A stretch of 64,000 nt of DNA from Ulota crispa (taxonomy: Eukaryota; Streptophyta; Bryopsida; Orthotrichales; Orthotrichaceae). The stretch lies in NCBI GenBank assembly GCA_963920765.1, contig OY987243.1, positions 372,001 to 436,000 of the forward strand. Direction: 5' to 3'. Shown one piece after another: positions 48,319 to 60,560 of the stretch (positions are counted from its first letter, which is position 1; each line of letters begins with the position of its first letter). Under the pieces are notes generated by a model. It made no database searches. It had not been told where the DNA came from and saw nothing but the letters and a program-made list of their open reading frames with translations. A program made the position numbers and the translations under genes.

Positions 48319-49136
48319 GGCTGAACTAATGAAAAATAAGGTAACCTTACATCTGTTGTTCTGGGATTTGATGAGAGAACAGATGCTGTGATACAAGAGA
48401 AGATGAGATTTCAGACGTCAGCGTGTAATTATTTGGATGATTATCATATTTGGGTCTCACTATTGTATAAAAACATAAATGGTTAGTCGGTGCATGACGT
48501 GTTCAACTAACTGCAGAAGCTTTCATGTGCAATAATTCATTATGACATAGCCACATGCTAGAGTACATATTCGAAGGTGCCGTTTGAAAAGGTTCAGTTT
48601 TTAAGAACTATTTTGAACCTTTATATGGAAAAAGATGCTTCATTTACCAGTTGCAAACCACCTCTACTGTAATAGAAAATTCACTACCCTGAAATGCTGG
48701 GCTGGGGTGAACTGACGCCCTGGTTGTCTCCCCCACCTGGATGATTAGGACCAGGGGTTTGGTCTTCTGCTTTACGAGTTTGTGAGGCCAGGATGAAAAT
48801 CTTAAATTTTACACATGTCAAAGATGCAAGAGTGTTTAGAAATTTTTCATACAAAAATTGAATTTGAAAAATTTGAACCTAAACTGGATTTGAAGATCCT
48901 TTTAACAGTTTATTTAGGAAGGGGATAAAATTAACCAACTTCAACTTCGAAATATGGGCAAACTCTTAATTTTGCGCTTGTTGATAATAAAAAGTTGACC
49001 TTTTCTACCCTGGTCTCTAAAGCACAAATGTGCAACAGAATGATTCCATGGCCCTATTCTTCTAGGTGGAGTCTGGAGAGATATGAGAGGGTCAATTCAC
49101 CCCAGCCCAAAGTGTTGTTATTTGTCTCAATAAAGG
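48319..49136. other. Gene-free stretch
   Basis: No exon or element ends seen. Confidence 0.45.
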
Positions 49137-49450
49137 TTAACCCTTAAATGCCAAGGCAGACGGGTTCACATTTGATGCATGACACAAAAATACTTTGTAA
49201 TATGGAAACAAAATTATTTTAATCTTTTTTTTAAAAGTGATCATGGAGACAAGATCCATCATAGAAGTAAAAAAACAATCTCACCAAATGTACTCATATT
49301 TTTAGGTAGTTTAAATTGTGAGTAGATTCACAAACATGGTGTTAGGTCCCATGTTGCCCTTTTTGTAAATTTTATGAGGGCAATATGCATTATTGACTTT
49401 TGCAAGTTTTGGAAACATTATTATAAGGCATTTGCATGGTTGAGTGGACC
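49137..49450 (+). mobile_element. Truncated TTAA MITE, family K
   Basis: The left end TTAACCCTTAAATGCC and the interior ('gttaggtcccatgttgccct', 'gcattattgacttttgcaa') align with 30290-30660, but no right terminal repeat follows. The end coordinate is approximate. Confidence 0.6.
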
Positions 49451-50165
49451 AAAAATGGCGGATAAAACCTCATAAAAAGTTCATAGTTTTGAGATCTGTG
49501 CAAGTATGGATCACAAAGTGTTTGTTTTCGTTTATACAAATACATGGATTATTAAAAAAAAAAAAGCCCATGTAGCCATTAGTAGGGCTTTGCAAAAGAA
49601 AAGAAAAAACGAAAAATATGTTAAAATCATTCAGATATTGCCGCCTAAACATTCAGCCTTAATTTGGGCACTAAAAAGTCCATAGCTTTTATTGTATACC
49701 ACTCGTCTAAAATTATAGCACGTTTTTGAAATACTAAAAAGATGCTAAATCACATATGTGGCCCCTATGTACGCATTATAACTAACTTGATACATTATGT
49801 CTATCATTTTCATAGGATGCTGGGAATGGGACAATCCAAATATATGCATTGAAAAGTCCCTTATTTCTTATATTAGCAATTTTAACAAACATTGATTATA
49901 TATTTTGTTTTATGAACAAGTATAGAATATATTCACTAATTTAGGATGTTTCCGAGCTCTTTCTTCTATAAGAAATAAGCCATACAATCAAAACATGTTT
50001 TGAGAATTGAATGAGACACTCATTTTGGTCCAACCAACCATGCATCCACCCTATAATGTGTAGGTACTTGCCACACTACTATAGCGCTATTATAAAGGAC
50101 AACTATATTGACCAACTCCACGTCTGAGGATTAGGATTAAACCAACAAAACTAAATTACCTTCAA
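49451..50165. other. AT-rich gene-free stretch
   Basis: Nothing recognised on either strand. Confidence 0.5.
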
Positions 50166-50413
50166 CATAATATTAGGTAAATTGAAAAAAACTAAAGTAC
50201 CATTTTGTACTCCACCTTAAACCCAAAAAATTACCTCAAACCAGATTCAAAAGTATCAAATTCAATCTGAGCCGCTAAGATTTTTTCCCTCACAAATTCC
50301 TCCTCTCAAGTGAAAACACGTGTACCAAAAAAACACTGGAACTTGGTTTGAGGATCACCCCAAACCTTCAGAAGTCCCAAAATGAACGTTCTGACCCAAT
50401 TTAACAAATATGG
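50166..50413 (-). mobile_element. MITE family M copy 4 (inverted)
   Basis: The interior reads as the reverse complement of the copies at 43777-46852 ('attcctcctctcaagtgaaa', 'ttgtactccaccttaaaccc'). The ends are AATATTAGGTAAATTG and (inverted) CCATATTTGTTAAATTGGG. Confidence 0.75.
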
Positions 50414-50851
50414 TATTCTTCCCTTTATTCAACCTCAGTCTGCAAGGTATTATGACTATTATCTGCCAGCCTGCATGTCAATAGACATAAGGCAAAAGCC
50501 CTTTTGCATCCTAAATATTTACAAGTTGGTTTTGAATAAAATTAAAGGAATCTCAAACTACACTTTATTAAAAATTGTGATAGCCAACATTATTTAAAAC
50601 AAAATACTGTGCCGAGGGGAGATCAAAATGGAGTACTTTATTTTATTTGCATATCTTATCTGGACTTTTTTTTATGATACCAAGAACACCTCCAACAAAT
50701 TGAGTAGATATGGTTGTAAAATGTAGACCTCCATCAGCATTTTTCTGAGTGACAATGAGCTGTGAATTGCTCCTCACATTGGACAATATTTGGAGGGAAG
50801 GTACTGCATTTGTCAAAATCTATCAGCACACCAAGAAAAAAACGTTGACCT
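50414..50851. other. Gene-free stretch
   Basis: Nothing recognised. Confidence 0.5.
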
Positions 50852-51139
50852 CACTACAAGAAAAAGGGTCATTTTTGTTTAAGGATTTTGAGTACCAAAA
50901 CACTAAGACAATTACACTTTTGTGACTAATATTTATGACTACATGTAGCCATAAATAATTTAGTTTATGATTCCTTGTAATCACAAATTAAATTATTTAT
51001 GACTAAATGATATTATTCAATCATAAATTAATTATTTATGACTACATGTGGTCATAAATACTAGTCACAAAAATGTAGTCGTCTTAGTCTTTTTTGTAGT
51101 CAAAATCCTTAATAAAAAATGACCCTTTTTCTTATAGTG
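50852..51139. mobile_element. 288-bp CACTA-type MITE with 3-bp target duplication
   Basis: The ends CACTACAAGAAAAAGGGTCA and (inverted) CACTATAAGAAAAAGGGTCA, continuing with high match ('tttaaggattttga'). CCT flanks both sides (50849-50851, 51140-51142). The interior is a set of 'atttatgactacatgt' palindromic units that can fold back. Confidence 0.9.
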
Positions 51140-51499
51140 CCTCTATCTTGTGATTGCCATTATTAAAAAGGCCAACTCAAACGTGTTCCCATTTTTATAA
51201 CAGTTGCATGTGTATATGAACTCAATATCATATTCTCATTACACTGGAATTGTGTAAAAACAACAACTGCAGCAATCCCATCCATGATGAATTCCAATTT
51301 TTTTTAGAAATTTTCAAATCTATAAAACTGCTAATGACTTGTCATTTTATATTTCAACAATTTGTGTCGTAGCTTAAAAGTTCATGAAATCTTCAGAATG
51401 CACAACCCCTTTGCATGTTTTCATTAACACCTCTACCCATTTCATCTCTACCTATTTCATTGTCTATTTGAAATTAGATTCTGTATTTTGTACATATTA
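51140..51499. other. Gene-free stretch
   Basis: Nothing recognised. Confidence 0.5.
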
Positions 51500-51644
51500 C
51501 ACAGGTAAAAAAATAGGTCCACAATAATTAAGTGACAATGATTAAACCATGATTATAAAATCATTTTATAGTCATTTTTTAGTTGTTGTTTAGTCATTGC
51601 AATTATTGTCAATTAGTCATTGTGAACCCGTTTTTTTACCTGTG
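51500..51644. mobile_element. 145-bp PIF/Harbinger-like (Tourist-type) MITE
   Basis: The ends CACAGGTAAAAAAATAGG and (inverted) CACAGGTAAAAAAACGGG. A TTA lies on each side (51497-51499, 51645-51647), as expected for PIF/Harbinger. A plain TA duplication cannot be excluded. Confidence 0.65.
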
Positions 51645-53089
51645 TTATAATTTATGACTAGAAGTTTTCTATAAAATTTAATATTTTGTGTTAAACCATA
51701 TTAGCAAATTGTTACTAATGACATTCAAAAAAAATTATTATTCTTTAAGCATTTCCACTTGTGGAAAATTCATTTTTATTTTTATTGTAATAAACCAATG
51801 TACTTGAGTTATGAGGAATGACCTTAATTTTTGTCTTTTTATTTCTTAATGTTGTCTAAAACTAAAATTATGACCTAGACCCTACCAATAACATAATGAC
51901 CTTTGGTTCATACTACTATAATTACCTTTAATTTGTTGCTCTAAGTCTTATACGTCAATTTGCCAACAACTTCTAACATAAAGCTTATAACAATGTTCAA
52001 GTTTTTAGTGGAGGCATCAATTATCATCAACAATAGCAAGAATGTCCAAGTTCTCAAAAGTCACATTACTTATCATTGAAAATATTTGTCTTTGAAGGCA
52101 ATGCCCAAATTTCACAACTTACAATTTGTTACTCATTGAAATTCATCGTGATCTTAATCCTTATTTGTTATTTGTTATGTATCATTGATATTTTCTTGAT
52201 GTCCAAGTTCTAAGTGACATTGTTGATTATCGTTGGTAATAATGGTCTTCAAAGGCAATGTCCAAATTCAATTCAGTTTGTTGCACCTTGTTTTGGAATT
52301 TTCTCATTTAAATTGATTGTGACTCTTTAATTACTTTTAGAACTCATTGATTATAATTCATTGATTACTATTTTTTAAATGATTATTAACACTTGCAACA
52401 ACTCAATCGTCATTAAAAGTCATTAATAACTCTTAAACACGGAATAAGACACCAATCAATCTCTTTCAAAAGATGCATTAAAATTTGTCAAAATGCATTG
52501 ATGGAGAGGTTTTAATATCAACTTCACTATTAGTAAGTCATTATGGTTCACCATGGTAACATGTAGAGTTGGTATATTGCAGAGGGACACCATCTTTCAT
52601 CATAATAATTGTATAACTATTGAAAGTTTTTTTTTGGTGCATTTTTTATTTGAATGACCACCCTTCAACTTGTTTTTATTCTTTTCTATATTTTTATTTT
52701 TATTCTTAAATCCATATTTTTTGTTGAGGATAAATTTTCTTTTATATGTTAAATCATACAAACAATCTTTTTGCAATCCATATGATAAAAAAATTATAAT
52801 TCACATTCACTCATGTCATTAACACGTATTATTCAAGTTAAGCCCTTTGAAGATTTGAATCACTTGAAACTGAGGCAACACTATCCAAAACTCAAAACCA
52901 CCTTTGCTAAGCTATATTTTCTACCTTTTACTTTGCTTTATACAAATTTTAAGCACACTAAAATTCTTATTTGTATACCTTTTCAATGATAAATAGCATG
53001 CAAGACTTTGCTCAAGGTTTCTTTCCAAAATTTGGACTTTGGACTTAGATTTTTTGAAAAATTAAGACAATATCAATTTGATGCCATAT
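51645..53089. other. AT-rich gene-free stretch
   Basis: No exons. Phrases such as 'aatgtccaaattc' and 'gtccaagttctaag' recur loosely between 51960 and 52330. Confidence 0.45.
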
Positions 53090-55247
53090 TTAACCCTTGA
53101 AGGATTGGAGACTTTATTTTGTCAAAAGACACTCAAAATTGTCATTTCTATGGCAAAGAGTAAAAAAGTTTGAAAATTGGTCTTTTTGCATATCTAACCG
53201 TAAGAACTTGTACTAGACTAGTGTAAAAATGCGTAAAAAATTCAAAAACTTTGAGTGCACATATTGCAAGGTGTTTACGCTTAAAGTGTAAAACACAAAC
53301 ATTTTTGCACCTTGCATGACTAGATTGTTTGACTTTGAACTTTTTTAACTTAATTTTTTTGCAACACAAAGTTTGGAGGTTTGAATCTTTATGGCAGAAA
53401 ATTGAGTTGAGAATCTTTGGAAAACAATTAAAACAAAAAATACTTCATTTTCATTCTTAAAAAACATTAGGTAGAAGAAGGTATAAGATTGAACAAAAAC
53501 TTAAATTGTTAATAACCCCGCAATGGAATTGAAACACAATAATCCCAATTGTGAGATTGTTCTAGCAAGCAAACTTCACCCTTTCCATTACTTTTTTTTG
53601 AAAAAATGTTAACCCTTTAGGACCGCCCGCAACTAGTTGTTCTATTGGAAAAGCAAATTGCTTTAGGCTTTTAGCAATTAAGTGAGATGGACAAAGCACA
53701 ATCCAACCATACTAATGTAAACTACTGTCTTGAAAGATGAGCACATAACTTTTTTGGATCTATTTGCTTCTAATATATGGTGCATTGGTTGAGTGAAAGG
53801 TGGTGCATTGGATTAAGTTTGGACCGTACATGTTGTATGAATGGCTCCTATGAGCAATTGTCATAGAATTAGATTTGAAATTGTGCACTCTTCTTACATG
53901 TGATATGTTGAAGGGCTTGAACTGGGATTTTGGGAAAAAATCATACCATTTGCTGCATTTGTTGAAGGAAAGGCATGGGTGGTTAAGGTGCAAAAATTGT
54001 GGAAAAGATCATGAAATTTTGATTGTTTTTAGAAAAATGAAATTTGCATGGTTAGAAAATCCAACCCAAAAAATTATTTAAATAGTATTGATCTACAACT
54101 ATATATATTTTTAGAAGAAGTGTGACAATATATAAGTGATTTTGATAGTGCAACATTGAAAGGATTGAAGAGCTTGGGTACGAGGTACAATGTCAAAGAA
54201 TAATCAGGTGGTGGTTGTTGTCATGGCACTATTTACCTAGTTCCTAAAGACTTAAGGTGACATCATCCTCTTGCTGGTGTTTTGATGAGTGATTTGTATT
54301 GAACACTCAAGTTTCCCAATACCCCTTCTAATGAATCACTCTCTCTACAATAGGTTATAATTCCAAACTTTGATCAAACAAGTGCACATGAAAATAGACT
54401 TTCTTTGCTACATGTTTGTAAGTTTGTAATTTAGGGAGTTAACTAGCCTTTTGTTCTTTTTGGGTAAAATTTATAAAAAGCTTAAAAACAAAATAAAGGC
54501 CATTAAAAGGCAAAAATCATTTATAAGTAATTTAGGTAGCCTTCAAATGTGGGTCATTAGTATTTTGTACATATAATTTAGTCTGTGATATATTGGATCC
54601 TCTAGACTAAATTTACTATAGCATGTGTGTACAATTGGCTGCATAGCTAAGTCAAATGTTTTTTTTTTAGCAATTAAATGCCCAATTTCTTCAAATTAAA
54701 ATGAGCTTCAAGGCTTTAGGAAGAAAAAAATGGTTGTGTACTTCTTTGTCTAATTTTTCTCCTTTCAACTTGTTTTTCAATTCTAGGTTTTCTTTATAAA
54801 GAATATAGCTTATAATAAATTGCATTGAAATAGAAAGTATAAGTAATGATAGAGTTCCATCAAATATTAAGCCATTTTGCCAATTATAAGTAACTATAGG
54901 GATCTTTTAATTCTTACTTACGAGATAAATAGCCCCCCAAAAAAACTTCTGGCCACACAGGGTACTCAAAATATACATAGAGTGACCTCCCCAAGGTTTG
55001 TAATTGGTCAATCCATGATCCAAAATTGGTAACACGCCCTAAATTTCATTTCAAAACTTTTGAAGGAAATATTTGCCTCCTCCGGCCCTAAGGGGTTAAA
55101 CTTGCATTCAAAAATGAACTTTATAAGTTATTTTTTTAGGAAGATGCTTAAATTGCCCAAAAAACAAGATTGTCCACAACTTTCTTATAACTAGTCCAAA
55201 CGGAACAAATCAAAGCTTCAAATGTAGGCAAAAATACAATCTCTAAG

Positions 55248-55288
<41 letters not shown>

Positions 55289-55518
55289 CAAGCTTTTGTA
55301 AAAACAAATTGCTACCTGATCTCCCCAAATTTGTGCTTATTTGGACATAACTTTTGCTTGTGGGCATAGATTGAAATAAAAATTATATTTTCCAAAAGCT
55401 AATGTGTTTTTCTAACTTCAAAAAAAGTTTCAAAAAATTAAGACAAAAATTGAGACCATAAGTACCTACCCAAAATCCCATTTGTCCCTTGAAAGGACAA
55501 CAATCTTTTAGGGGTTAA
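53090..55518 (+). mobile_element. TTAA element, family F, copy 3, carrying a nested element
   Basis: The left end TTAACCCTTGAAGGATTGG and the inverted right end TTAACCCCTAAAAGATTG. Without the insertion at 53609-55099 it is about 942 bp, close to copies 1 (930) and 2 (935). Same orientation as copy 1. An A-run at 55248-55286 marks the position of the homopolymer in the other copies. Confidence 0.8.
53609..55099. mobile_element. 1491-bp TTAA element nested in family F copy 3
   Basis: The left end TTAACCCTTTAGGACCGCC and the inverted right end TTAACCCCTTAGGGCCGG. It interrupts the sequence gaaaaaatg-TTAA-acttgcattc, found uninterrupted as gaaaaactg-TTAA-acttgcattc at 29801-29821. TTAA is therefore the duplicated target. 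Inside are short ORFs only (53875-54081 includes LRCKNCGKDHE, a CxxC pair). No transposase is recognised. Confidence 0.85.
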
Positions 55519-56000
55519 TACAACCAGCATGGCATTGTTTAAGTTGTTTTAGGAGAGCAAGAAGGTTTTACTAAACTAGTATGGTTTGCTAATAGTTTCA
55601 ACTTGTATAGTTTGAGGATACTTTTTAAATAATTAAACAAATAGAAATTTTGTTTCACTCATTAATTTTCAACTTAAAAAGTATGTTGATTTGGCTATTT
55701 AGATCACAGGAAGGTTGTACTTGGTTTAAAAAGAAAGAAAATTTTGGGTTGTTTAGATAGACCTAGGAGTCAAGTTGGTGGCATTCTAAAAGTGACCTTG
55801 CTCGCCTTCCAAAGTACAGATGAAGGGTTGGTGTTCCTTCTTGTCAAATTTGAAAATTTGAAGTTTTGAGAGCGCTCACAATCTGAATTTTGTAACTCGT
55901 TAGATCAGTAGTAATGGTGCAACAATCATAAACTCCATAAGTTTCTCACGCTACCCATGCTTATTTGCATCTTGTAAGATATATACACCCGTAAGTGTCA
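55519..56000. other. Gene-free stretch
   Basis: Nothing recognised. Confidence 0.5.
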
Positions 56001-56285
56001 GTGTCCCCATAACCGCCACCTCTGAAAATTTTGGAAAATCTGTCAAAGTGTATAGATGTAATGACAAGTATGTACAACATGTGAACATGAAATCTTGAAA
56101 GTGATTATGGGTGCAATGGCAGTTTGCTCTTTAAAAATATATAGCTTATTCTCACAGTATCCAATTAATACATTCAAAAGTGCAAACTCATTATTTTTCT
56201 GTTCCTAATAGGATCCTATAATTTGCTAGCTGTTTATCAATACTCATCATGTTCAAAACCCTTACATTGACGCTTATGGGTATAC
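56001..56285 (+). mobile_element. Dispersed repeat, copy 2 of 2 (other copy at 31999)
   Basis: It aligns with 31999-32284 over its length ('tacaacatgtgaacatgaaa', 'gcaaactcat', 'ttcaaaaccctta'). The ends are weaker inverted repeats, 'cccataaccgcc' and (inverted) 'cccataagcgtc'. Confidence 0.5.
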
Positions 56286-56735
56286 ATACATTACTTTCAA
56301 ATAGTCATGAAGAATCTAATGTGAAAACTTGAATAAACAAATTTTTTATTTCCACGAGTCCCAAAATTGAATATATAGAAGTCTGTTCTTCCTTTATATG
56401 CAAACCAAAAATGAAAGTACCTTATTTGGACCCCACAAAACATTGTCCTCATGAATGTTGTATTGACAATTGGGACAACAAAATATAAGGCAATTCATGA
56501 TCTCTTATAATTGGAAGGTCAAATGAAAAGAGTTCCTACAATGTAGAGGGCTAATACGGTGCATGACACTTATAACTAAAAACTCTCAATTCAAGTGGTT
56601 AGCTTAAGGTTTTGTAAAAAATAGTTATCAAAACTTTGAATCTACCAAGATGAAATTTAGGGTTTGTCCCAGTGGTGGAATTACTTTTGAGCTACTAGGT
56701 ATATGTGTTGTGCTTTAGTATTACTTGGTCACTTG

Positions 56736-56936
56736 TGTTATGTGCATGAAAGTAGTACTACGATAGAAAGATCAAGAAGTGTGAGATGTATTGAATAATG
56801 AATACAAGTGAAAGCCTTCTAAGAAGGGTGGAGACACTGCTTCATATAACAAAGCGGTGTGATTGTTCATAGTATGACTAGGTGTAACTATTCATAGTAT
56901 AATTGTATAGTCTAAGGTAAATTATTTAGTCTAACA
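56736..56936 (-). repeat. 3' LTR of the copia element
   Basis: 201 bp, TG...CA ends on the minus strand (TGTTAGACTAAA...CACATAACA). It differs from the other LTR at six positions, five of them transitions. Confidence 0.95.
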
Positions 56937-56948
56937 CCCCCCCTTCAG
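56937..56948 (-). promoter_or_regulatory. Polypurine tract
   Basis: The minus strand reads CTGAAGGGGGGG directly before the 3' LTR, the usual place for plus-strand priming. Confidence 0.85.
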
Positions 56949-57028
56949 CTGCATAGCTGAAACAATGTAAGTACTCCTTTCCTTGAAAGCTGAGAAGCTT
57001 CTGAGAAAGAAGTAGAAGTAATCTTTGT

Positions 57029-57658
57029 TTAATCGCCCCCTTTCTCCAAATTGAAAGAAGCTTCCGCAATAAGCCATTGAATATAGGCATGATGTTTGAT
57101 CTTGGGGAGAGATATTGTAAGGATATTAGCCCACATGGTGAAAGTGGGGGTGTATTCTAGCTTGAGAGTCTTGGCCTGGATTTTCTCACAAAGAAAGTGG
57201 AATCTCAGGTCAATGTGTTTGGACCGGTCATGGAACTTTGGGTTCTCACTTAGGCTGATGCGTGACTGATTGTTGCAGAAGATTGTACTTGGTAGGTTGA
57301 GAGAGTACTCAAGTTCTTGTGTAATAGCTTGTAGCCAAAGAAGTTCTTTTGCTGCGACTGTTGCGGCTATATACTCTACTTCTGTTGACAACAAAGCTAC
57401 AACTGTTTGCTTTTGGCTTTGCCAAGAGAGAAGGCAAGATGAATCAAGTTGAAAAATGTAGCCTGAAGTAGACTTGCGGGTATCAAGATCACCTGCCCAA
57501 TCAGCATTGCTCCAACCACTTAGTTGGTGGAGAGAGCTAGAAGCTAAAGTAGAACTAGAATAGACAATTCCATGTGTTGAAGTTCCACGAAGATACTGAA
57601 ATATGCGTTTGACTCCAAGCCAATGGGCTGGAATTGGGTTTTGCATAAATTGGGCCAA
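57029..57658 (-). pseudogene. Copia RNase H and end of reverse transcriptase (remnant)
   Basis: A 209-codon open frame containing VKRIFQYLRGT, NADWAGDLDTRKSTSGYIF and LSTEVEYIAA, the typical copia RT/RNase H tail, ending in EKGGD near the polypurine tract. It is separated from the rest of pol by stops and by the MITE at 57774-58030. Confidence 0.85.
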
Positions 57659-57773
57659 ATGGTTTACAGAAAATGCTAAATTTCAACAAGTGCACGTAAC
57701 AAGATACTAAAGACTCCCAATAGCTTGTTTATACGGGATCTTGGCCATGAGTTACTGTTTGTTAGAGGTAAGA

Positions 57774-58030
57774 ACACCATATTTGATAATTTGGGAAAAA
57801 CAAAGGTACCATTTTGTACTCCACCTCTAACCCAAAAAGTTACTTTAAACCAGATTTGAAGGTATCAGATTCAGTTTGAGCCACTAAGATTTTTTCCCTC
57901 GCAAATCCCTCCTTTCATGTGAAGGCACGTGTACAAAAAAAAAAATGCTAAGCTTGGTTTGAGGTGATCACCTCAAACTTCTTGAAAGTCCCAAAATGTA
58001 CCATTTTTCCCAAATTAACGAATATGGTGT
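57774..58030 (-). mobile_element. MITE family M copy 5, inserted in copia pol
   Basis: The ends AACACCATATTTGATAATTT and (inverted) AACACCATATTCGTTAATTT. The interior is the inverted form of the family ('ttgtactccacctctaaccc', 'gaaggtatcagattcagttt'). It lies between the RT part (to 58060) and the RNase H part (from 57658), so it jumped after the retrotransposon inserted. Confidence 0.85.
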
Positions 58031-58059
58031 TTAAGGTTGTCAAATTGATGGCGTGAGTA

Positions 58060-58626
58060 TCAAATACCAGCTTCAAGAGGTGTGGCAACAGAATGGGAAG
58101 TTGCCATTTGAAATTTTGTTAGAAGATCATTGATATATTTTTCTTGTGACAATAGTAAAGTCTTATATAATCGATCCCTTTGAATTTGTATACCCAAGAT
58201 ATATCCAATCTTGTTGTTATCCGTCATGGAAAAGCGTTGAGTAAATAGTGCTTTTGTAGCTGTTAAGAATTGGAAGTTATTGGAGATAATAACGAGCTCA
58301 TCAATATAAAGACCCAAGAGTAGAATGGAAATATTGGAACATTTAATATAAACATTTGGATCTGAGCCACATTTAAAGAATGTCTGACTCAATAAGAATG
58401 TGTCAAAAGTTTTGTACCACACACGAGGTGCTTGCTTGAGACCATAGAGAGATTTTAATAGCCAGCATACTTGATGGGCAGTGCCAAGTTGAATATAGCC
58501 CTCAAGTTGTGTAATATAGATCTTTTCATGTAAAATTCCATTTAAAAAGGTTGTGACCACATCCATTTGGTGAATGTGATAGTTGTATATAATGGCCAGT
58601 GCTAAAAGAAGTCGAAGTGACGTCAT
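58060..58626 (-). pseudogene. Copia reverse transcriptase (remnant)
   Basis: A 188-codon frame with HQMDVVTTFLNG, LLKSLYGLKQAPRVWY and, at the catalytic tetrad position, YIDE, which departs from the usual aspartate pair. The frame is cut off from the upstream RT start by a stop near 58630-58800 and from the downstream part by the MITE. Confidence 0.85.
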
Positions 58627-58803
58627 TCTTATAACAAGAGAAATTTTTTTAGTAAAATCAATTCCTTCTTGCTAAGAGAAGCCACAGGCTACAAATTTTG
58701 CCTTAAAACGTGATAAAAATCCATAAGAGTTGTATTTTTGATGGAATAGCCATTTGGTGCTAATGATAGATCTATTTGGTGGCGGATCAACAAGATCCCA
58801 AGT

Positions 58804-59583
58804 TCAATTGTTAATAAAAGAATTATATTCAGTGTCCATAGCTTGTTTCCATACTTTAGATTGATCGCTGGAAAGGGCTTTAGTCACTGTTATAGGTTCA
58901 GCAAGTTCAGCTAAGAAGCCAAAACTATACAAGTTCGTATCATGAAACCGCGGAGTATGTCTCTGTCCTTTATTGGACCGTGCGGAAGTCCGAACTAGAG
59001 GAGGAGAACTGGTTGGAGAGTGGCGGAGATGAGAGCGCTGATGGGCTAAAAGCTGGGAGGTCGATGGTCGATCCACAAAAGCTGGTAGGGTAGTTGGTGA
59101 TTGTGGGGTTGACTTCAAGGTTTCATTGATGAAGTGAGGACTTGACTTTGGCAAGCTTAATAATGGCAAGGCATCTTGGTTATTTTTGGACTGGATCTGT
59201 GTAGTTGGATTAGGGATGAAATAAAATCCACCAGGATCGACAAGAGGTGAATTGAGGTGTCCATGTGAAGAAGAATCACCATCAAGTAATAAGGAATCTT
59301 CAAAAAAAGTAACGTCCCGACTTGTAAAAGCAAGTTTGGTACCTGGGTTATAAAGGCAATAACCCTTGGTGCTAGTGATTGATGAATACCCAATAAAGAT
59401 ACATTTTGAAGCTTTGGAGTCTAATTTCTTGTGGTGTTCTTTCATGATGTGAGAGTAGGCCGGACAATCAAAAATTTGCAGATCTGTAAGATCAAGGCGG
59501 AACCCTGTCCAAAGTTCATATGGAGTCATATTGTTTAAAGAGGTAGTATATAAACTATTTTGCAGATAGCAGGCAGTCGCCAC
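58804..59583 (-). pseudogene. Copia integrase C-terminal part and start of RT (remnant)
   Basis: A 259-codon frame with TPYELWTGFRLDL, CIFIGYSS, KGYCLYNP, a Ser/Pro/Thr-rich linker, and ALSSDQSKVWKQAMDTEYNS, then a stop. It overlaps the preceding integrase frame (59535-59583) in another phase, marking a frameshift. Confidence 0.85.
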
Positions 59584-60560
59584 AGCTTCTGTCCAAAATT
59601 GTTGCTAAGATGAGCAGCTTGAAGCATACTTCGTGCAGCTTCAACTAAGGTATGGTTCTTCCATTTAGAAACTCCATATTGAGCAGGATGATATGGATTG
59701 GTAAGGTGATGTTGAATCCCATGGTCTAGGCAAAATTTCTTAAAGTCAATAGATGTGTATTCGCCACCATTGTCCAAGCGGAGAATAATTATCTTGTAAT
59801 TGTCATGTTGTTTTTCTACTAATGTCTTATAAGTTTGCACGTGAGTCAAAGTTGAGGATTTCTTATTTAAGAAATATATATGGGTAAAACGAGAATAATC
59901 GTCAATGAATAAGAGAAAATAAAGAGCACCACCTAGCGATGGTGTGCTCATAGGACCACACAAATCCATGTGGATCAAAGCCAGTGGTACAATGGCTCTT
60001 GTAGTAGGAGATGTTGGGTAAGGACTTTGAGAGTGTTTACCAAACACACAGCCTTCACAAAGAGCAATATTGGTTTTTAGTGTAGGGAGTCCATTAACCA
60101 TGTTTTGAATTTGCATAAGATTAATGGAACGTATATTAAGAGGGCCTAATCGATAGTGCCACTTAAGTGTTTCTGAGTCTAATTTAGACAAAGATACAGA
60201 TATATAGTTAGATTCTGAAGGTGGAATACCAATGCCAAATGAAAATAAACTGCCTTCTTTTGGAATTCTAAATATCATTTGCTTAGTTGAGTCTAGTGAC
60301 TTGGTTTTGATAAGACATTGAGTCTGAGTAAATGTGACAACTGTGTTTCCTGTAGTTGTGATTTGACTGACAGAAAGTAGGTTTTTGGCAAGGCCAGGGA
60401 CATATAAAATGTTGGGAATTAAAATACTTTGTCCAATAGATACTTTTAAAAGTATGATACTATATCCAAGAGCACTACATGTGAGATTGTCACCCAAAAG
60501 TATAATTCTTGGAGTTTCAAGGATTTGATTATCGCAAAAGAGTTCTTTTTGAGGAGACAT
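59535..60560 (-). pseudogene. Copia protease/integrase core (remnant)
   Basis: A 341-codon frame. The integrase has a HHCC-type finger (HYRLGPLNIRS...CEGCVFGK), DLCGPMSTPS, FIDDYSRF, LRLDNGGEYTS and YGVSKWKNHTL. At the place of the third catalytic acidic residue I read Lys (SKWKN), so the core looks inactive. A TAG directly after the protease-site-like DSGAS (about 60566) separates this frame from the upstream gag part. Confidence 0.85.

Noticed and set aside
53875..54081. CxxC-containing ORF (LRCKNCGKDHE) inside the nested 1491-bp TTAA element, considered as a piggyBac transposase tail
   Set aside because: One CxxC pair in 68 codons is not enough. I see no DDD catalytic core or full cysteine-rich domain.
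59157..59393. 78-codon minus-strand ORF inside the copia element
   Set aside because: It is an out-of-frame shadow of the integrase/RT frame at 58804-59583.
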